From positions 1 to 24,476 of IMG/VR virus record IMGVR_UViG_3300013120_000339: a stretch of DNA of 24,476 nucleotides. One strand, 5' to 3'. Under the pieces are notes generated by a model that did not search any database, was not told where the DNA came from, and saw nothing but the letters and a program-made list of their open reading frames with translations. This document shows, piece after piece, positions 1 to 6,735 of the stretch; the first letter of the stretch is position 1; every line of letters starts with the position of its first letter. The stretch comes from a virus. A program made the translations under genes and the position numbers.

Positions 1-1
1 C

Positions 2-541
2 GCGCTCTTTGTTGAAAGCGATGGGGTGTATCAGGGGCTAGACGATGTCGACCCGTGGGACATCAGCCGTGATGCCCGGTCGTACCTCGGCCCGCACCCT
101 GTCGTCGCCCACCCGCCGTGCAAGCGGTGGGGCAACTTCTGGATGGGAAGGCCGGGGGTCGACAAGGGCCGGTTCCATCTGGGCGATGATGGTGGGTGCT
201 TCGCTGCGGCTCTGGCATCCGTTCGCGCCTTTGGCGGCGTCCTTGAGCACCCGAAGGGGTCGAGAGCGTGGGGGATGCATGGCCTGACAGCGCCATCCGG
301 CGGCGGGTGGTGCGCCTCTGACTTCAAGGGTGGCTGGTCGTGCCTAGTAGACCAAGGCCACTTTGGCCACCCGTGCCCGAAATCAACGTGGCTCTACGCC
401 GTTCGGGTCGACCTGCCTTCGCTCGACTGGTCGCCGTCGGTGGCGACCGGCAGGGTGGAGAGGCAGTCCCGCCGGGACCGCCTGCGCACGCCACCGGCAT
501 TCCGAGATCTGCTCCTCAGCATGGCGAGGTCTGTCCGATGA
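2..541 (+). CDS. Methyltransferase-like phage protein, 5' end cut by window edge
   Basis: The frame is open back to base 2, and the residues ahead of the first usable start (GTG at 26) continue the same kind of sequence (ALFVESDGV leading into YQGLDDVDPWD). The gene therefore almost certainly begins outside the window. The visible part is 179 residues. Marks are VVAHPPCKRWG, then GGVLEHPKGS, then WSCLVDQGHFGHP followed by CPKSTWLYAV. The HPPC motif recalls motif IV of DNA methyltransferases, where a PPC/PPW-type loop sits at the active site, and small phage proteins of this pattern are known to me only as hypothetical or methylase-like. I see no complete SAM-binding motif, so catalytic activity is doubtful. 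It lies just upstream of a helicase and a real C5-methyltransferase, and its stop overlaps the helicase start as ATGA. Confidence 0.75.
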   Translation, partial: ALFVESDGVYQGLDDVDPWDISRDARSYLGPHPVVAHPPCKRWGNFWMGRPGVDKGRFHLGDDGGCFAAALASVRAFGGVLEHPKGSRAWGMHGLTAPSGGGWCASDFKGGWSCLVDQGHFGHPCPKSTWLYAVRVDLPSLDWSPSVATGRVERQSRRDRLRTPPAFRDLLLSMARSVR

Positions 542-1941
542 TGCACCGCGAGACCGTCATCCAGACCGAACGGGCGATGCTGGCTGACCTGCTCCTCGTC
601 CACCCGTCGGACGTCCCAGCCGTGGCCGAGATGCTCCGCTCCGACCAACTGACCGACCAGCGTCACCGGGCCATCTTCGAAGCCGCCGTAGGCCTCGCGG
701 CCGTCGGCCGGGACGTGGATATCCTCGCGGTCCAGTACGCCCTCGAGGCATCCGGTCAGCTCGGCGCGGTGGGTCACGACTACGTCCTGAACCTCTCCGC
801 CTCCGGCGCGATGTCGGCGAAGCGCGCGGCCCGCACCCTGGCGGCGGCCGCCCGCATCCGAGCGTTGCAGGGCGAGCTCTACACTCTCACCGCTGACCTC
901 GATGCGGTGGACCCTCAGCAGGCCGACGAAGCGATCGGGCGCGTCGTAAGCCGGGTCATGGACTACGCGGCCAACGCCGAGGACGGCGGGCGCGTCGGGA
1001 TGGGCCAGGCGGTGCGGCTCTTCCTCGCCGACGCGACGGACAACTGGCATCGGCGGGCCGAGAATCGGCCCGTTCGCTCCGGTCACTCCTGCACCTTCCG
1101 CGCGGTCAATGACCCGATGGTGGGGGGATTTCGGCCGGGGGAGGCCTACGCCATCGGCGCTCGCCCCAAGACGGGAAAGACGGCCTTCGCGCTGAGTATC
1201 GCGTGCGGTATGGCGACGCGGGCCCGTGGCCACGTCCTCTATCTCAGCTGGGAGGATCAACCGCTATGGCTCGGCGGGCGCTTCGCGTCGGCGATGCTCA
1301 AGTCGCACGGCATGAGCCTGCATTCGGGGGATTTCGACGCGGACACGCTCGCCGAAGCGTTGGAACTCCGCGACCAGGCCGCACGCAAGGGCGGAGGGCT
1401 GGACGACCTGCTCACCATCGTCCACCGACCCGGCGCAGGCGTCGAACTGGTGGATTCCGAGGTTGTGCGCTACCAGCGCAGCCGCGCCGCCCGTGACTTC
1501 CCGTTGGTCGGCGTCGTCGTCGACCACATCGGCAGGCTTATCCACGACGCGGCGCGGCACGGCGGAGATGCGGAGCTTCGGCGGGTGGTGAAGGCGTGCG
1601 AGACCGTGGCGAAGCGGCGACACGTCCCGATCATCATGACTTCCCAGCTGCGCCGACTGCAGGGGGGCACAGGGAAGGCGCGCGCACCGACCGTCGAGGA
1701 CTTCCGCGGGTCGGACGCCCTGCTCGAGTGCTGTTCCGCCCTGATGCTCCTACACCGGCCCCGTGCGGTTGACCCGGACTACCAACGGGGCGAGGAGGCC
1801 CACATGGTAGTCCCAGCCAACAGGCTCGGGAAGGTGGGGCGCTGGCCGCTGCACTTCAATGAGCGCACCGGCGTCTACACCGACGCCGAGGAGCCGTGGG
1901 GCGACCTGCCCGGCACGGGCTCGCCATGGGGGAGACGGTGA
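538..1941 (+). CDS. DnaB-like replicative helicase
   Basis: A 467-residue RecA-fold helicase that would unwind the phage replication fork. The N-terminal DnaB domain covers about residues 10 to 75 (ERAMLADLLL, then LTDQRHRAIFEA). The ATPase core has Walker A ARPKTGKT at 208-215, an acidic residue in SWED at about 239, Walker B GVVVDH with Asp329, and the motif-3 sensor IIMTSQLRR with Gln370. Next comes EDFRGSDALLE, which matches the DnaB LRESG..IEQ region, and the protein ends in NRLGKVG, like the family's KNRNG motif. Length is typical of DnaB. I chose ATG 538 because it overlaps the previous stop (ATGA) and directly precedes the DnaB domain. The open frame reaches back to 340, but that stretch only shadows the gene upstream. 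No primase or loader gene is visible nearby. Confidence 0.93.
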   Translation: MMHRETVIQTERAMLADLLLVHPSDVPAVAEMLRSDQLTDQRHRAIFEAAVGLAAVGRDVDILAVQYALEASGQLGAVGHDYVLNLSASGAMSAKRAARTLAAAARIRALQGELYTLTADLDAVDPQQADEAIGRVVSRVMDYAANAEDGGRVGMGQAVRLFLADATDNWHRRAENRPVRSGHSCTFRAVNDPMVGGFRPGEAYAIGARPKTGKTAFALSIACGMATRARGHVLYLSWEDQPLWLGGRFASAMLKSHGMSLHSGDFDADTLAEALELRDQAARKGGGLDDLLTIVHRPGAGVELVDSEVVRYQRSRAARDFPLVGVVVDHIGRLIHDAARHGGDAELRRVVKACETVAKRRHVPIIMTSQLRRLQGGTGKARAPTVEDFRGSDALLECCSALMLLHRPRAVDPDYQRGEEAHMVVPANRLGKVGRWPLHFNERTGVYTDAEEPWGDLPGTGSPWGRR

Positions 1942-3152
1942 GATACCTCAGCGTGTGCAGCGGCATCGAGGCCGCCTCCGTGGCGTGGTACCCTCTCGGG
2001 TGGTTCCCGGCTGCGTTCGCGGAGGTCGACGCCTTCTCATCTGCAGTGCTCGCGCACCGCTTCCCAAGCATTCCGAATCTCGGCGACATGACAGCAATCC
2101 CGGAGCGTGCCAATGAACTCGGACCAGTTGACCTTCTTGTCGGCGGCACCCCCTGTCAAAGTTTCAGCGTGGCAGGACCCCGGGGCGGGCTCGAAGACCC
2201 GCGCGGACGCCTTGCTTTCGCTTTCGCGGATGTTGCGCGCGCGCTTCGCCCACGGTGGGTCGTGTGGGAGAACGTGCCCGGAGTGCTATCCAGCGGGGGA
2301 GGCCGAGACTTTGGCGCGTTCCTCTACAGCTTGGTCGACGTCGGGTATCGCTGCGCGTGGCGAGTGCTGGACGCTCAAGGCTTCGGAGTGCCCCAGCGAC
2401 GACGACGGGTGTTCGTTGTCGGACATCTTGGAGGCGGGCGCCGTGCCGCCGAGGTTCTATCTCTCGGCGAAAGCGGCCCGAGGGATTTTGAGGCGCGCCG
2501 AGGCGCGAAACAAAGCCCTCCCGCCGGCCCTCTTGACGGCGTTGGAGGAGGCTGCGTCGGACCCCTCCTCGCGCCCACAAGAAACAGCGGGTGGCGAATA
2601 GACGTCGCCGCCGTGGGAGGGCGAGTCGCACACACCCTCCGAGGTGAAGGGTTCGACGCCAGCGAGGACGGGACCGGCCGAGGTACTCCGATTGTGACAT
2701 TCGGGGGAGGTCGGACCTCGGGGCACGCTGTTGCATGGAACAACCGGGGCAGGGACGGCGGCGCTCAGTTGGAAGGGCCGAGCCCCGTGGCCAGCCTGCG
2801 AGCAGCCTCCGGCGGTTCGTCGCGGAGCCTTGTCCAGGCATGGGCTGAGAACTCGCGCGGGGAACTCAGACTAGAGGGCGGCGAGGGCCGGCGAACCGGA
2901 GCTATCAGCGGGCCGGGTGGCAAGGCTGGGCAGAGCACACCGACGGTGTGCTCTGCGGGCGCTGTCCGACGGCTCACGCCGCGTGAATGCGAGCGCCTGC
3001 AGGGCTTCCCCGACGACTGGACCCGCATCCCGTACCGCGGCAAGGGCGCGGCCGGCTGCCCGGACGGGCCGCGGTACAAGGCCATCGGGAACTCGATGGC
3101 CGTTCCTGTGATGCGATGGCTCGGGTCGCAGATTGCAGAGGCGGACAGATGA
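1938..3152 (+). CDS. C5-cytosine DNA methyltransferase
   Basis: Transfers a methyl group from SAM to carbon 5 of cytosine, most likely to protect phage DNA from host restriction. It has 404 residues. Motif I is YLSVCSGIEAAS at 3-14. Motif IV is GGTPCQSFSVAG with catalytic Cys73. Motif VI is WENVPG with ENV at 111-113. Motif VIII is QRRRRVFVVG from 153. Motif IX is LTPRECERLQGFP and motif X AIGNSMAVPV near the end. The stretch between motifs VIII and IX is Gly-rich and poorly conserved-looking, and would hold the target recognition region. I chose GTG 1938 because GTGA overlaps the helicase stop, GGGGGAG lies just upstream, and family members often start MRYLSVCSGIEA. ATG 1926 is the alternative. 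A second frame is nested at 2113-2601. The target site cannot be read from sequence. Confidence 0.93.
   Translation: MRYLSVCSGIEAASVAWYPLGWFPAAFAEVDAFSSAVLAHRFPSIPNLGDMTAIPERANELGPVDLLVGGTPCQSFSVAGPRGGLEDPRGRLAFAFADVARALRPRWVVWENVPGVLSSGGGRDFGAFLYSLVDVGYRCAWRVLDAQGFGVPQRRRRVFVVGHLGGGRRAAEVLSLGESGPRDFEARRGAKQSPPAGPLDGVGGGCVGPLLAPTRNSGWRIDVAAVGGRVAHTLRGEGFDASEDGTGRGTPIVTFGGGRTSGHAVAWNNRGRDGGAQLEGPSPVASLRAASGGSSRSLVQAWAENSRGELRLEGGEGRRTGAISGPGGKAGQSTPTVCSAGAVRRLTPRECERLQGFPDDWTRIPYRGKGAAGCPDGPRYKAIGNSMAVPVMRWLGSQIAEADR
2113..2601 (+). CDS. Possible overlapping gene nested inside the methyltransferase gene
   Basis: A 162-residue frame lying wholly inside the methyltransferase gene, shifted +1 relative to it. 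It starts at ATG 2113 with GGAG (2102-2105) seven bases upstream. The protein has distinctive composition: RGECWTLKASECP, then CSLSDILEAG, then PPRFYLSAKAARGILRRAE, ending in an Ala/Glu-rich helix. From memory, similar proteins (ECWTL.ISE.P, SLSDILE, YLS.KA.GILRRA) are annotated in many proteobacterial phages next to or overlapping C5-methyltransferase genes. I could not check this. The region it covers includes the weakly constrained linker after motif VIII. Long shadow frames are common in such GC-rich DNA, and a conserved methyltransferase would make its shadow look conserved too, so the call is tentative. Confidence 0.38.
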   Translation: MNSDQLTFLSAAPPVKVSAWQDPGAGSKTRADALLSLSRMLRARFAHGGSCGRTCPECYPAGEAETLARSSTAWSTSGIAARGECWTLKASECPSDDDGCSLSDILEAGAVPPRFYLSAKAARGILRRAEARNKALPPALLTALEEAASDPSSRPQETAGGE

Positions 3153-3364
3153 ACCTCAACGCACTCGGCGCGCGCACCGTCCGCAAAGGCCTCGAGCACC
3201 GCTTCGACGAGGCCAGGATGGCGCTGGCCTTCGTCGCCCGCGTCCGGGCCGAGTCCGACCCGTCCGAAGCGCTGATGTTCGCACTTGGCCTGGTCCGGTT
3301 CGGCCCGGACGGAAGACTGGAACTGTCGGCCGATGGTCGGCGCATCGTAGAAGGGGCACCATGA
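3149..3364 (+). CDS. Small protein of unknown function (71 aa)
   Basis: ATG 3149 overlaps the methyltransferase stop (ATGA), with a purine-rich stretch (GCAGAGGCGG) upstream. The 71 residues are charged and mainly helical (FDEARMALAFVARVRAESD), ending with ADGRRIVEGAP. There is no membrane segment, cysteine or recognisable motif. Its stop overlaps the endolysin start, again ATGA, so it is translationally coupled on both sides. The tight packing supports it as a real gene. Function is not recognised. Confidence 0.7.
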   Translation: MNLNALGARTVRKGLEHRFDEARMALAFVARVRAESDPSEALMFALGLVRFGPDGRLELSADGRRIVEGAP

Positions 3365-4131
3365 GAATCGCAGACCTCAGAATCCTCGACCGAACGTTGC
3401 CGTCGGTCACCGCGCCGAGGCCGCTGTCCAGGTGCGAGTCCGTCGTGATCCATACCACCGGCCGAGGCCTCACCCGCGTGGTGCTGGACGCGCTGGGGGC
3501 GGAGAGCGCCACCGACGCGCAGGACTTCGGCGCGTCGGCCAACGCCGCCGCGGACTGGTACGAGCGGAGCGGCCACGCCTACTTCGGCCACTTCCTCGTC
3601 GGCTGGTCCGGCGCGGTGGTCGAGCTGCGCTCGGAGACGCTGCAGTGTCTCCACGCCGCGTCCCTGCCCAGCTACTACAAGCGCCGTGGCTGGGCGAAGC
3701 TGGCGAAGCCGATGGGGCAGGCGCACTGGAGGGCGCACGGCCGAGACCCGTCCGTCGTCTTCGACTGGTGGATCGCCCGGTGGGGGATGGGGATGCGCGC
3801 ATACGGCTCGCCCGTGGACCTCCCCCCCGGTGCTCACCCGAACCGGACCACCGTCGGGATCGACATGCTCCCTACCGAGCGCGGCGTCTACACCGACGCA
3901 CAGCTGGCCGCACTCCCCGCACTCGTCGCATACGTCGCGCTCCGGTGGCAGATGCCCATCGAGCGGGCGCGCGTCCTGGGGCACGCGGACATCGACCCCT
4001 GCCGGCGCGGCGTGGTGCGGCTGGCCGGCCCGAGGGGGAAGGTGGTGGGGAAGGACTGGGACCCGGGGTCAGGCGTGGACCTGGGCAAGGTGGCCGAACA
4101 GGCCGCGGCGATTGTGGCGGCCGAGTCGTGA
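3361..4131 (+). CDS. Zinc N-acetylmuramoyl-L-alanine amidase (phage endolysin)
   Basis: A 256-residue protein of the Amidase_2/peptidoglycan-recognition fold that would cut the bond between N-acetylmuramic acid and L-alanine in the cell wall at lysis. Likely zinc ligands are His31 in VVIHTTG, His208 in VLGHADIDP, and Asp234 in KDWDPG. These match the family pattern H...H...C/D (T7 lysozyme uses H, H, C). CLHAA at about 96-100 fits the conserved substrate-binding His. A segment of about 60 residues between 100 and 160 (SYYKRRGWAKL to PPGAHP) is longer than in minimal amidases. There is no signal peptide, so release would need a holin; holin-like candidates lie at 4337-5088 and at 6736-7014. 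ATG 3361 overlaps the previous stop (ATGA). Confidence 0.88.
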   Translation: MRIADLRILDRTLPSVTAPRPLSRCESVVIHTTGRGLTRVVLDALGAESATDAQDFGASANAAADWYERSGHAYFGHFLVGWSGAVVELRSETLQCLHAASLPSYYKRRGWAKLAKPMGQAHWRAHGRDPSVVFDWWIARWGMGMRAYGSPVDLPPGAHPNRTTVGIDMLPTERGVYTDAQLAALPALVAYVALRWQMPIERARVLGHADIDPCRRGVVRLAGPRGKVVGKDWDPGSGVDLGKVAEQAAAIVAAES

Positions 4132-4340
4132 GCATGGACACTCGTTACTGCCCAGGGTGCGCGCGGTCGATGGACAGGGTGCGCCGCTGCCGGCGATGTG
4201 GCTACGAGACCGAGGGCGGCGCGCCCACGGTGCGGGAGCTGCTCGACGGGAAGCGCGCCGCGGGCTTGTTGTGGGACGACGTCGACCTGCACGCCTACGT
4301 CGCGGCGGTGCTGGGCGAAATTGAGGAGCGCCGACGATGA
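4128..4340 (+). CDS. Small zinc-ribbon protein
   Basis: 70 residues from GTG 4128, which overlaps the endolysin stop as GTGA. ATG 4134, two codons in, is the alternative. The N-terminus carries CPGC, ten residues, then CRRCG, a compact treble-clef or zinc-ribbon knuckle. The remainder is helical and acidic (LLWDDVDLHAYVAAVLGEIEERRR). The partner is unknown; such ribbons in phages bind nucleic acid or protein. Its stop overlaps the next gene's ATG. Confidence 0.72.
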   Translation: MSMDTRYCPGCARSMDRVRRCRRCGYETEGGAPTVRELLDGKRAAGLLWDDVDLHAYVAAVLGEIEERRR

Positions 4341-4648
4341 CCTGGCGAGGTTGGGTCATCGTCGCCATCGGCATCGCCGCACTGCTCCTCGCCGGCCGGC
4401 TGATAATGGCCTTGGCCGCTGCGGGCCTTTCGGGTGCCGCTGTGGCGCGCGAGGTCGCACGAAGGCGAGGGATTGCGCGACGGGCAAAACGGGCCGCCGC
4501 GGGCACAGAAACCGCACTGCTGTCCATTCGGAAGGCGCGGACCGCCGCGACGGAGCGAGGCTCAGCGCGCGAGGGTCCGAATCGGCGCGCGGAACGGATG
4601 GCAGAGACGCGAGGGGCTGTCCATGCACTGCCCCCAGTGGAGGACTGA
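4337..4648 (+). CDS. Small membrane protein with basic C-terminal tail, lysis-cassette candidate
   Basis: 103 residues from ATG 4337 (ATGA overlap). One hydrophobic segment at about 5-30 (WVIVAIGIAALLLAGRL and on) is followed by an Arg/Ala-rich, probably helical tail of about 70 residues (VAREVARRRGIARRAKR...). The topology of one N-terminal membrane anchor with a charged helical domain resembles inner-membrane spanins (Rz-like) or some holins, and the position two genes after the endolysin supports a lysis role. No outer-membrane partner with a lipobox is visible. Function is inferred from topology and context only. Confidence 0.6.
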   Translation: MTWRGWVIVAIGIAALLLAGRLIMALAAAGLSGAAVAREVARRRGIARRAKRAAAGTETALLSIRKARTAATERGSAREGPNRRAERMAETRGAVHALPPVED

Positions 4649-4650
4649 GC

Positions 4651-5088
4651 ATGAGCGTCGCCCTTCTCTGTGTCGGCGCGCTCACTGCGGCTGGGTGGGT
4701 CCCCATCCGCGAGCGTTGCCGCGCGCCGTTCGACGGCGTCCTATGGACGCTCCATGCAGACGCCGAGCGCGAACTGCAGTTGGACGACGCCCTCCACGAT
4801 GGCGAAGCCTGCGATGCTGCGCTGGACCCGTGCGTTGAGGCGCTCGCCCTCGCCGAGCCGGCGCTGCTCTCCTGCCGCTTCGCCCTCGAGGAGGCGCGCG
4901 CCGAGCTCGCCGCCCATCCCGTCGTCGTCGATGCCGGCGGCCCTGCGTGGCTGTGGACCGCTGCCAGCCTCGCCGCGCCGTGGCTGGGCTGGGGTGCCTG
5001 CACTCTGGGTGGCGTGGACGGCGCAACATGGTGCGGCGTCGGGGCCGGAGCCGCTACCCTGGGCGTGTCCCTGCTGGTGGATTGGTGA
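4651..5088 (+). CDS. Cysteine-containing membrane protein, lysis-cassette candidate
   Basis: 145 residues from ATG 4651, two bases after the previous stop. It has a short hydrophobic N-terminus (VALLCVGALTAAG), signal-like or a membrane anchor. A helical middle of about 70 residues carries paired cysteines (GEACDAALDPC, then LLSCRF). Two hydrophobic stretches follow near the C-terminus (AWLWTAASLAAPWLGWG and GVGAGAATLGVSLLV). This would place the middle domain in the periplasm with a C-terminal hairpin in the membrane. Context suggests a role in holin or spanin function. I do not recognise the family. Confidence 0.6.
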   Translation: MSVALLCVGALTAAGWVPIRERCRAPFDGVLWTLHADAERELQLDDALHDGEACDAALDPCVEALALAEPALLSCRFALEEARAELAAHPVVVDAGGPAWLWTAASLAAPWLGWGACTLGGVDGATWCGVGAGAATLGVSLLVDW

Positions 5089-5588
5089 TGGCGCTCGACC
5101 CCTGCCGCTTGAAGCTGCCCTGGCTTGCCGATGGCCTCACCGTTGAGCAGCGGTGGGGGGTGGTGTGCGGTGCGGCGGCGGAGATGGGCTACACGTTGCA
5201 GCGCGGGCCCCTCACGCACCGCTCGATGTTCCTCCCATGGGGCAAGCTCATCGTGGCGGACACGCTGTGGGACACGCTCAAGGTGCGGGTGGCGGTGGGT
5301 GCTCACGAGCTAGTCCACGCCATCGATGCCGAGTCCTATGGCGGTGGGCGCTATCTCTGGGCGGCGCGCTACCTGGCTTGTCCCAGCGCCCGACGCGCCG
5401 CCGAGGTGCTGGGCGAGGCGGTGGAGGCCGCGACATGGGCGGCGGTGACCGGACTGAGCGTGGTCGACTCGGTGTCAGCGCCGAACGTCGGCGGCTGGGG
5501 TCCGCCATACTTCATGGGAGGCGTCCCCGACGTCCTCCGAGATCGCATCGCCCAGCTGGGCGAGATGCTGCTGGAGAGCAACCGATGA
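5088..5588 (+). CDS. HExxH zinc metallopeptidase-like protein
   Basis: 166 residues from ATG 5088, which overlaps the previous stop as TGATG. The zincin signature is HELVH at residues 73-77 (context VAVGAHELVHAID), followed by RYLWAARYL at about 88-96 and a Glu-rich helix EVLGEAVEAATW. A Glu in that helix (around 106-113) could be the third zinc ligand, as in gluzincins. The short size and the HELVHA...RYL...E layout recall small uncharacterised bacterial zincin-like proteins. There is no signal peptide or membrane segment. It sits directly after the candidate lysis membrane proteins and before two small unknowns. Substrate is unknown. Confidence 0.65.
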   Translation: MALDPCRLKLPWLADGLTVEQRWGVVCGAAAEMGYTLQRGPLTHRSMFLPWGKLIVADTLWDTLKVRVAVGAHELVHAIDAESYGGGRYLWAARYLACPSARRAAEVLGEAVEAATWAAVTGLSVVDSVSAPNVGGWGPPYFMGGVPDVLRDRIAQLGEMLLESNR

Positions 5589-5863
5589 AGCCGAAGCTAC
5601 ACGCGGAGCAGTGGGCCGATGACCTCTGCCACGACTGGCGCACCGAGTATGCCGACGAGGACCTGGCCTGGGCCGCCTACAAGCTGGACGCGAAGGCCAA
5701 CGGCGTGAAGCGTGGCCTTTCCAGGAAGCGGTGGGCGGCTCTCTTCGACGTCTCCGGCCAGCCCTCGGCAGCCCCGGCGGAGCTCCTCCCGCCGCCGCAG
5801 CCGCGGCCAGGCGTCCGTCGTCGCGTCCGTCGCCGCAACCGGCTGGTGTGGGTGGAGGAATGA
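5585..5863 (+). CDS. Small basic protein of unknown function (92 aa)
   Basis: ATG 5585 overlaps the metallopeptidase stop (ATGA). The first half is mixed charged helix with Trp residues (EQWADDLCHDW, AWAAYKL). The second half is Pro-rich and then Arg-rich (LLPPPQPRPGVRRR), which looks like a nucleic-acid-contacting tail but has no known domain. The frame is coupled on both sides to its neighbours. Function is not recognised. Confidence 0.6.
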   Translation: MKPKLHAEQWADDLCHDWRTEYADEDLAWAAYKLDAKANGVKRGLSRKRWAALFDVSGQPSAAPAELLPPPQPRPGVRRRVRRRNRLVWVEE

Positions 5864-6030
5864 AGCGGGCGCGCCTACTCGGCGAGGTCGCCGCCTATTG
5901 CGCAATCAAGCCAGAGGTCATTGCCGCGACCCGGGCGTGGCTGGCCCGTCAGGAGGCCCGCGCACCCCGCTGCCAGAACCACCCGCCCGACGACTCCGCG
6001 CGCCCACCGTCGTCCTTGCGGCCGGACTGA
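5860..6030 (+). CDS. Last small gene of the plus-strand operon (56 aa)
   Basis: ATG 5860 overlaps the previous stop as ATGA, with GGTGGAGG just upstream. The product is short: a helical N-terminus (LLGEVAAYCAIKPEVIAATRAWL) and a disordered Pro/Ser tail. Its final 82 bases overlap the 3' end of the receiver-domain gene on the other strand. It might be spurious past about residue 30, but the coupling pattern favours real translation. Confidence 0.5.
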   Translation: MKRARLLGEVAAYCAIKPEVIAATRAWLARQEARAPRCQNHPPDDSARPPSSLRPD

Positions 6031-6371
6031 CCCGCCTCGTCCAGCCACCCGGGCAGCAGCTGCGCCACCTCGGACTTGGACGCGAATAGCCGCTGTGTGG
6101 AGCGCCTCGCGCTCACGCTCCCTACCGACGTCACGCACCGCGCCAACAGGCGGAGCTTCTTGGCGGCGCGCAGGACGTCTCGCCCCGTGCCTGGTGCCAT
6201 GTACAGGTCAGTGATGGTGAGGTCTGGGCGGTGAAGGCGCATCTTGCGCATGGCCTCGCGCCCGGACTGGGCGGTGATGATGACCGCGTTCGGCGCGGCC
6301 GCTTGTGCCGCGTCCACGAGCTCGGCGAGCTGCTGCGGGTTGTCGTCGGCCACCAGAATTGTCTCAACCAT
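5949..6371 (-). CDS. Stand-alone response-regulator receiver (REC) domain protein
   Basis: 140 residues. The CheY-like pattern is clear: TILVADD with the acidic pair Asp9-Asp10, then NAVIITA, SGREAMRKM, PDLTITDL with the phospho-acceptor position Asp55, the loop YMAPGTG, CVTSVGS with Thr81/Ser82, and Lys99 in FASKSE. No DNA-binding or enzyme output domain follows; the last 25 residues are low-complexity (Gly/Arg/Ser). The region between strand 4 and Lys99 is short and may be degenerate. ATG 6371 has GGAG upstream and overlaps the preceding gene by eight bases. Known family role: accepts phosphate from a histidine kinase. There is no kinase in the window, so it would have to listen to a host kinase or act as a decoy. 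It is the last gene of the late operon, next to holin-like genes. Confidence 0.75.
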   Translation of the reverse strand: MVETILVADDNPQQLAELVDAAQAAAPNAVIITAQSGREAMRKMRLHRPDLTITDLYMAPGTGRDVLRAAKKLRLLARCVTSVGSVSARRSTQRLFASKSEVAQLLPGWLDEAGQSGRKDDGGRAESSGGWFWQRGARAS

Positions 6372-6678
6372 TGGAGCTCCTGTCCTGAATCGGCGCGCCC
6401 CCGACGCCGTCCATTCTTCCATGGAGCCGGGCCACATCACGCCGCGCGTCGTCCAGTTCCTTTTCAAGCCCACCGCGGGCTGCCTCCGCCTCCGCGAGTC
6501 TCGCGTCCATCGTAGCGGCGTCGGCGAAGTCGCCCACCTCCAGCTTTTCGATCCGGGCCTTGAGCTTCGTGTGCTCCTCGGGTAGCGAAGCGATGGCGCG
6601 GAGCCGGGTGAACACCCACCCGCCGAACGCCGAAGCGACCGAGCCCGCAACCAAGAGTGCTATCGCGTTCGCGTCCAC
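6364..6678 (-). CDS. Membrane-anchored coiled-coil protein (spanin- or holin-like)
   Basis: 104 residues from GTG 6678, chosen because GGAGG lies about six bases upstream. A TTG at 6723 would add 15 residues without a better site. One hydrophobic segment at about 5-22 (AIALLVAGSVASAFGGWVF) is followed by a long heptad-like region (LPEEHTKLKARIEKLE, then ARLAEAEAARGGLEKELDDA). A single anchor plus coiled coil is the layout of the inner-membrane spanin (Rz) and of several small phage lysis proteins. It lies between a holin-like gene and the receiver gene. Lysis function is inferred. Confidence 0.65.
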   Translation of the reverse strand: MDANAIALLVAGSVASAFGGWVFTRLRAIASLPEEHTKLKARIEKLEVGDFADAATMDARLAEAEAARGGLEKELDDARRDVARLHGRMDGVGGAPIQDRSSNG

Positions 6679-6735
6679 GGTGTTGCCTCCGGTCGTGGCC
6701 TGCCAAATATGATCCCAGCGCAATCACGCCGAGGC

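Noticed and set aside
340-537. N-terminal extension of the helicase upstream of ATG 538
   Set aside because: Pro/Arg-rich reading of the upstream gene in another frame; DnaB domain starts right after ATG 538.
394-1260. 288-codon minus-strand frame under the helicase
   Set aside because: Opposite the helicase domain and gene overlap; no motif.
2164-2841. 225-codon minus-strand frame in the methyltransferase gene
   Set aside because: Arg-rich shadow without ribosome site; the plus-strand nested frame has better support.
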